Shown: positions 12,431 to 64,000 of the stretch, piece by piece
Numbering within the stretch: the first letter of the stretch is position 1
Layout: each line of letters starts with the position of its first letter
Assembly: GCA_029465975.1 (NCBI GenBank)
Contig: CM055745.1
Coordinates: forward strand, 14,090,812 to 14,154,811
Source: Dallia pectoralis
Taxonomy: Eukaryota > Chordata > Actinopteri > Esociformes > Umbridae
Reading direction: 5' to 3'
Length of the DNA stretch: 64,000 nucleotides
Made by a program: the position numbers and the translations under genes
The notes under the pieces: model-generated
Database searches by the model: none
What the model was told of the DNA's origin: nothing
Seen by the model: the letters and a program-made list of their open reading frames with translations, nothing else

Positions 12431-13253
12431 TAGTGCGTTAAAGTGGAATGTAAGCTGGAACCGTCAGGTAGCAAGACAATATGGTTGCAGTTTGAATTTA
12501 GTATCTACACTTTTATTAAGGTTATTTTACAAGACTAAGGATTTTCCCACTCTGTTAGTGGTGGTTGGGTTCTTGGTAACCTTCTTGACCTTGTTGTTAA
12601 TTACTTAGTTTGGCTAGATGCTCAGCTCTTGCTGACACCGAACTTTTTATAATGAAGCCCACTGTGCTCTTGGGAACTGTCAATGCTTTTTTCCCTAGGT
12701 CCATGACTTGACAATGCTAGTTTGGTCTACAGGGAGTTCCTTGGAATTAATACTAAAATTTTCTCTGACATAGACTGTTAAGTATGGGATCTTTTTTAGT
12801 CCGGTGTGTGCTTTTCTCATTTCTGTCCAATTTATTTAATTTGCCACAGGTGAACACCATTTAAGTTTTAGACATTGTTTGTGATATACAATACAAAATG
12901 ACACATAGATTGATGTAATTGATACATCAATGATACATAGATTGGTGTAATTAAGTATGTACTATACGATATGTATTACTGTAGACATTAAGGATGAAGT
13001 GGAATATGGTTTCAAATTAAAATTATTTTGTTTTGGGTGTAGTTTGAGATTTATGTGGAGTTTCCAGCGGTTGTGCCCTTTAGCAAATTGTCTTGACGTC
13101 ATAAATGGCTCCATGGGCCTTGTTCCTAACCTCTTTGTATATATATGTCTATATAAAGTAACAGCTTGACTTGTAAAATATAAGATAAAAATACAATAAA
13201 ATGTTTAACAAATAACAATAAAGTTATTTTTTTATTTTCTTCTCCCACTATAG
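12431..13253. other. Intronic sequence before the GUK exon
   Basis: No gene or repeat recognised. The last 40 bases form the polypyrimidine tract of the acceptor at 13254. Confidence 0.4.
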
Positions 13254-58629
<45,376 letters not shown>

Positions 58630-60495
58630 GTAAAACACAATGTCTTTTGATAAGTGTCGTAGCAGGCCCACCACCGTTAGATATCCATTGAGATAATATG
58701 TCCTGAAGTGTTTTTTTTAGATTAGAGAATGTTTAAAATATATTTTTCCAAAAATGTTCGCTTATACAGGCAACTTTTTTAAATATTGTACTCCTGAATA
58801 ATGAAATAAATAACAAAATATCTAAACTTTTCAGTTATTTTTATAGCATTATTAGAATTTTATAGCCACCCTGCAATATTTGCTTTAGATACCTGTTTTG
58901 AATCTCTATTTTAGTTGTAAAACATGGAACGAACAATGGGAGAAGATATTTGGCACATACGTGTGAATAGTGTATTGATTTCATCTTATCGACAGCTTCT
59001 CCCGTATTGACAAAAAAGTGCAATGCTCATGCATGTATATATCTATAAACTTATATAAACGCTCATTTTAGGAATGCTTTTAAATATGCATGCTCTAAGC
59101 CATTATTAAAATTGTATGCGGTTAGAATGCTTTATTACGTTACATTGATTACATTTAACCTAATTCATTTTGATGTATTGTAGACAATAGCCAAAGCAAC
59201 GTCCCAGAAATACGTTTTTTTTTCTCCCAAAATTGGTGTTATACTTACACACACAGCACAAGTTAGCCAAAAATATATACACTGTCTAATGAGGGAATGG
59301 ACACCTAAACTGTATTAGTAAATGCAAATTAACACTTCATTGTGCTGTTCAGTCAATGCACAGCCAAAGAATCAAGGAAAATAATAACAACATTTTATAA
59401 AAAGTTGAAATTAGCTTTTATTCAAATTGTGTTTAAATTGCATTTTTCCTTAAGGGTTCTCAGCAGGTTGTTGTCTTTCTCGATCGCCTCTCCAAATGTA
59501 AATGTCTGTAATGGAAAGATATTTTTCTTAGCAAAAGTATTTCATTTATGTGGCACACACAAAGTAAGAATTCCATTGTTTCCCTCAACAATTCCATTGT
59601 TTCCCTTTGATTGCCTATTTATATGTGAACTCGAAATGCAGCCTGAAGACTTATTCCAATTGACAGAATACCACACAAATACACCACCTAATGAGAGAAT
59701 TGACACAAAAATATTAAATTCATTTGGTTTAACAAAATACTTTAAAAATGTTAAACGAAAAGGAAGTGTTCGTTGTAAGAAATGACACTATTTTGGATTT
59801 TCTTTGCAGTAACCTCACGTTCGGTTGGCTTTGCAGACTTTTGATTCAGTTGTGTATATCGTTTATTCTCTGTCTGATGATTGTATGGCTGTTTGCCGAT
59901 GATGGCACTACAAATATTTTATTGTCAGCTTGACTACCCAATTTACAATATGATTAACTAACACTAGCAAACAGGCAACATTTGTATTTGAATTAAAAAA
60001 TATATTTATAGTAGTCTTATGTTTGGTGCACCTTTGGCAGTTGAAAGTGGCTCAACAAAAATCCTTTAATTCTGTTTTTTTTTGTTACAATTATTTTAAT
60101 TGTTTATTATAAAACCCATTACTTGAATTATAATGGACAATTTTCTTTCCTGTCAATATTTTCTAGATTAAAGATTGTTTAATTTAAAATAATTAGTGTG
60201 GGATTATAGTACCATAATAATGTGCACTTATTAAATGATAGTGTACACTTTTAGGAAATCTATATATATTTGCAAAGAGAGTTTAACATTTCTGTTTCAT
60301 GCTGCCACCGTAATTTTACAACTTCCTGGTCCTTCTGATGCAAAGATGAACTAGATGACCATCTACCGGTCATTGTGTTCCAAACATGCATCGGTCAAAT
60401 GACACATCTCAACGAAACAGCTACTTAAAGCATTGCAAAGACGCATAAATGGACATAAAAATGGAATCATAGAATCAAAATAGTTTACTTATCAA
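58630..60495. other. Downstream intron, mostly unassigned
   Basis: AT-rich. 59180-59270 shares GTAGACAATAGCCAAA and TTACACACA.AGCACAAGTT with 63548-63610 and 63950-63990, marking another dispersed repeat. 60160-60500 carries diverged traces of the family at 3340-4000. No exon recognised. Confidence 0.5.
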
Positions 60496-60499
60496 CATG

Positions 60500-60850
60500 G
60501 CCACCCGTGTAGGTTACTTTGCTTTTCCACTTCTGTCCAGTTTATCCAAAACCAGCTTGATGGGGTTTATATCTGGAGATGGTGCTGGCCATTCCAGGAT
60601 GCAGCCTACCGTCTTGTTCTTTCCTTCTAAGGTAGTTCTGATATTGCATGGAGGTATGTTTTGGGTGATTACGTTGCTGTAAGATGTACACATGACTAGG
60701 CATACAGAAGTGTATTGCATGGCACTGTAAAATGCTGTGGTAGTTTGGTTCAGTGTGCCACTTATTGTGCAAGTCGCTGACCCTGCCGCTGACCCTACCG
60801 GATTTAACCTTTTTTTCCGCCAATTCCAAGAAGACGTGCAATTTGTCATT
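60500..60850 (-). mobile_element. Tc1-like transposase C-terminal fragment
   Basis: Minus strand, across frames: QQRNHPKHTSM, QNYLRRKEQDGRL and WPAPSPDINPIKLVLDKLDR. These match DNDPKHTS, NYLRRKE and WPAQSPDLNPIE..WD.LDR, the region between the second catalytic aspartate and the final glutamate of Tc1 transposases. The glutamate of NPIE is changed to lysine. A trace of the dispersed repeat of 3340-4000 follows at 60850-60960. Confidence 0.75.
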
Positions 60851-61430
60851 TTGATTAGATTTTTTTTAATCTAAAACTCTTCTTGTCTGTCACCAGGTGG
60901 CGCATAGAAAAGAGAAACCGGAAAGTTAAAGGCACGTTGTCGGTTTAAATGCCAATAGACCAATTATCACCCTACATCACATCGACGTCACGCATGTTCA
61001 ACCGCGCATGTCGGTTGGAGAAGACGACCAGAAACATTCAAAACGCTATGTTGAAAGAATCAACTTTATTGGAAATGTCGATCCTTATGAAGTCCCAAAA
61101 GACCAGTGGATCAGCGACCCTGACCCCTTACCTTTTCTTATTTTGTTTGTGGTGTCAGTATGGAACGCCATTTTCGTCAATATTAAATAGATAAATACAG
61201 CTATGAAATAATATATATATCTATGAAATTAGGCAATAATTACATAAATACGTGTAAATATAAATGTATAAATCACTTCATATGTAAAGAAATAGTTTTT
61301 TTTTTTCAAAATTATGTTTTCCATAAGACAACATTTATTTATTTAGAGGGACTTGTATTTCACAATTCCCCCTGTATTTATTTCAAGGCAGTCCTTTTTC
61401 ATAGGACATGCACTCTCAACGACTAATAAT

Positions 61431-62602
61431 CAGGGGCGCAGCCAGAGGGGTGTCTGGGGTGGCACTGGACACCCCAGACATCTGATTGGCCACCCCAAAA
61501 ATTGTATTCCTATTGGCAGTTTGATGATGATTGACATCTCATTTGACCGCTTGTTGAAAGAAACATTTATTTTGATACGTTGCGGCAAGTTTTTTTAAAT
61601 CGAGGACAAAGAGAGATCATTTCCACATTTTCGCGATTGAAAAATCATATATTTGAAGTAAGTATTGTAGTGACCTGGGACCTGTTTATGTGTTAACGTT
61701 CCAAGTGTTTAAGTTGGTAGTTCTGTGTTTGTAATCTCGCGGGGTTTGGGGGGTATTAATAGTTCTGTGTTTGTAATCTCGCGGGGTTTGGGGGGTATAA
61801 GAGGAGGTGACAGGAGTAGTTCGCTCTATATCCTTAGTGAAATGCCTGCTTGGCTGGGACTTGTGATGAGACGCTAGCAGCATTTGTATTATTGAAATGG
61901 AGCCTACGTAGTTAAATATCAGAAATGGTGTAAACAAATAATATGTTTAATAACACCTAAATTATTACCTGGGGAGATGTGGAGAGAAACATTTGCAGAC
62001 AAAAATAAGTATTTAGTACCTCCCGTTTGACTTTTAGATGGCAATGGTGTTTGTGATGCATATTGTAGCATTCCGAAATTAATATCCCTATATGGAGCAG
62101 TGGGTGGTGCACTCGGCTGCGCATTAAATAGTGTAATATTTATGTTACTGAGTATGTAAATGTATTATTATTATTAATCATATAATGATTTATTATACTT
62201 GACTAACCAATAATGTCAAATTATTCATATTGCTAACACGTTTTTGTTGCACATGTGCCTAGCAATGCAATGACAGTCCTTCATTAAACTGGTCACTACC
62301 ACTGCCATTTTGATTGAAAAAGATCTGTATGTCCCCTTTTTTGGGTGGCATTGACTATTGTTATTATGTTCAAGGGTTTTGTGAAGTTATCTTTTTGGAC
62401 CACACCATCTGCTACATTGAAGAAATATGGGTTGAGGGAATTATTACTTCTATCTCTAATCATCAATCATAGGATTTATTCATTCTACTTGTATGCCAGG
62501 TTAGGTTTAAATAGTAACTTTCTGTCATTGTCTATGGACCCCCTGAAATAGCCTCGGACACCCCATGGCCACCCCATGTATAAAAGTATAGATCCGCCAC
62601 TG
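61431..62602. mobile_element. Non-autonomous hAT-type DNA transposon with exact target duplication
   Basis: Left end CAGGGGCGCAGCCAGAGG; right end read on the opposite strand CAGTGGCGGATCTATA. Both ends continue into GGGGTGGC and CACCCC motifs. The borders carry the identical 8-bp duplication CTAATAAT (61423-61430 and 62603-62610), as expected for the hAT superfamily. It is 1172 bp without a transposase frame. A 42-bp internal tandem duplication (TAGTTCTGTGTTTGTAATCT...) lies at 61718-61801. Confidence 0.88.
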
Positions 62603-62610
62603 CTAATAAT

Positions 62611-63289
62611 CCACCTTGTTTTAAACTATTTTTTAACCTACTCAAATAAATAATTCATACAAACAACATGTGTTTCTCTCTAGTTGTATGTCTTGGACAT
62701 GACCACACAGAACAAAGTTACACATCAAGAGATTTGTACGCTTTTAACTTCTCCCGGGTATAAACGCTTGGAGTGTCAATCAGGTAATTATATATTTCTG
62801 GCCACTGAATGCTAGGCAATTTCGTTTCGTCGTTTAACCATTTACAGGGTGCTATGGCATAAGGATCTGTAAGACGTATTCCACACATTAACGTCAATTT
62901 TGTTAAATAACAGTGCTTATCGCTGGGTGACAAGTTGTTGTAGTAAGCAGAGTACATTTTGAAAAGATATTTAGCTTAACGATTCTTCTTTTGAGTTATT
63001 CTTCTGCGCTATATCAATATAGCTAGATGCTCTCTGCTGCGTTTTCTGCAACCTAGATGCGCGTGCAACCCGAATGTATACAAACAAATAATTTGTCTAT
63101 ATGAAATATGTGTATGTATCATCTGTTATCAACAGCCTTTTGTTAGGCTCCCACCAACATTTTTACAGGAAAGAAAACACGATGTAATAGTTTTTTTTAT
63201 AAACTGTTAAAATTACTGTAACCAAAAAAACATTGCTGTCTGGATTTTTCAATTGTAATCAATCTAGGCTATTGATAATAGTTGATACA
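62611..63289. other. Intronic sequence, nothing recognised
   Basis: AT-rich. A minus-strand frame at 62718-62957 (79 codons, starting MYSAYYNNLSPSDKHCYLTK) has a protein-like composition with several cysteines. It may be a transposon remnant, but no family is recognised. Confidence 0.35.
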
Positions 63290-63620
63290 TAAACATTACA
63301 GTGTGAAAATGACAGATGCGCTTTTCCTCTGATAATTTATTTTAAATTAAACCAAATGAATTTGGATGTAATTCTTGACATGAATATCGTCCTGTCTCTT
63401 CTGTGTAATGTATTGGACGAGGCGGCATCAGGGAAGTGCTAAACTACAAACTCATGTACGCTTCACTGTCAAGACAAATCAATAAAAACAACATTTTACA
63501 CTTTGTTTACATTGATTACATTAAACCAAATTAATTTCAATATATTGTAGACAATAGCCAAATCAAAGTAACATATTACTTACACACATAGCACAAGTTT
63601 GGTTAATTTAAAACAATTAG
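63290..63620 (-). repeat. Dispersed repeat copy, same family as 3340-4000
   Basis: Inverted relative: TTAAATTAAACCAAAT, GACATGAATATCGTCCTGTC, GGCGGCATCAGGGAAGTGCT correspond to GACGATATTCATGTC and AGAACTTCCCTGATGCCGCC. Followed by GTAGACAATAGCCAAA and CACATAGCACAAGTTTGGTT, also seen near 59180 and 63950. Confidence 0.6.
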
Positions 63621-64000
63621 TGCGCTTCAAGTAACATGTTCCCATTTACATGTAAAGAGGCGATCGAGGGAAACACTGCTCAATGCCCACACAAAATGCA
63701 AACCGTATTCACTGTGAGTGAATTCAATTCACTCTGAATTCAATTTTACCAGATGATATTTTCAAAGGCTTTGAGAACCAAGAAAATCCAGACAGCTGGT
63801 GTGCGTAATGACCATTCAAGACAATTGGAGTGATGATATAAACTTTTAGGCTATGTCTTTGTGTGGTATTGTTACATGTTAGCAAGCTGTATAGGAGGAT
63901 CACAGAACTCTGGTTTGTCTACAATAATGTATCAGCATTGGGCGAAATTGATGTTATACTTACTCACTTAGCACAAGTTTGGTTTCAAAGACAATGCCAA

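Noticed and set aside
62718..62957. 79-codon minus-strand frame starting MYSAYYNN
   Set aside because: No recognised family. It could be a transposon remnant, and length alone is not evidence.

Overview
The window is vertebrate nuclear DNA, almost certainly from a ray-finned fish. It holds one protein-coding gene on the + strand, cut into nine recognisable exons by long, repeat-filled introns. Joined in phase, the exons encode about 572 codons of a MAGI-family scaffold (membrane-associated guanylate kinase with WW and PDZ domains). The best match is MAGI2: second half of the guanylate-kinase-like domain, acidic linker, WW1, WW2, PDZ1, linker, PDZ2. The 5' exons (PDZ0, start of GUK) and the 3' exons (PDZ3 to PDZ5) lie outside. 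Fish origin is inferred from the transposons: several Tc1-like families with teleost-type terminal repeats, L2-type LINEs whose 3' tail resembles that of salmonid/pike repeats, an RTE-like LINE and hAT elements. A pike- or salmonid-like fish is plausible, but this rests on remembered repeat types.

Layout. 1-13253: upstream intron, with a tRNA-headed SINE, an exact 618-bp tandem duplication, an antisense L2 LINE, a hAT-type non-autonomous element with a perfect 8-bp target duplication, and copies of an unnamed dispersed repeat. 13254-22244: three exons, separated by LINE and Tc1 remnants and a 23-bp minisatellite of about 62 units. 22245-39335: a 17-kb intron splitting WW1, made mostly of one 15.6-kb TG-rich array (TGTG...TCCC units) that starts at the splice donor and contains a 500-N assembly gap; a 31-bp minisatellite follows. 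39336-50677: second half of WW1 and first part of WW2, separated by a Tc1 fragment, an antisense LINE, hAT pieces, a full-length RTE-like LINE with a 12-bp target duplication, and a 32-bp minisatellite. 50678-58629: exons for WW2, PDZ1 and PDZ2 with more Tc1 derivatives, a TG/GC-rich array and a perfect (GT)106 tract. 58630-64000: downstream intron with a Tc1 fragment and a second hAT element with a perfect 8-bp target duplication.

MAGI2-type proteins organise signalling complexes at synapses and cell junctions. All nine exons keep the reading frame with matching splice phases, so the gene looks functional in this stretch. No second host gene, RNA gene or CRISPR array is supported. I see no new enzymatic or defence system. 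What stands out is the repeat architecture, above all the giant TG-rich array that begins inside the 5' splice site of the WW1 exon.
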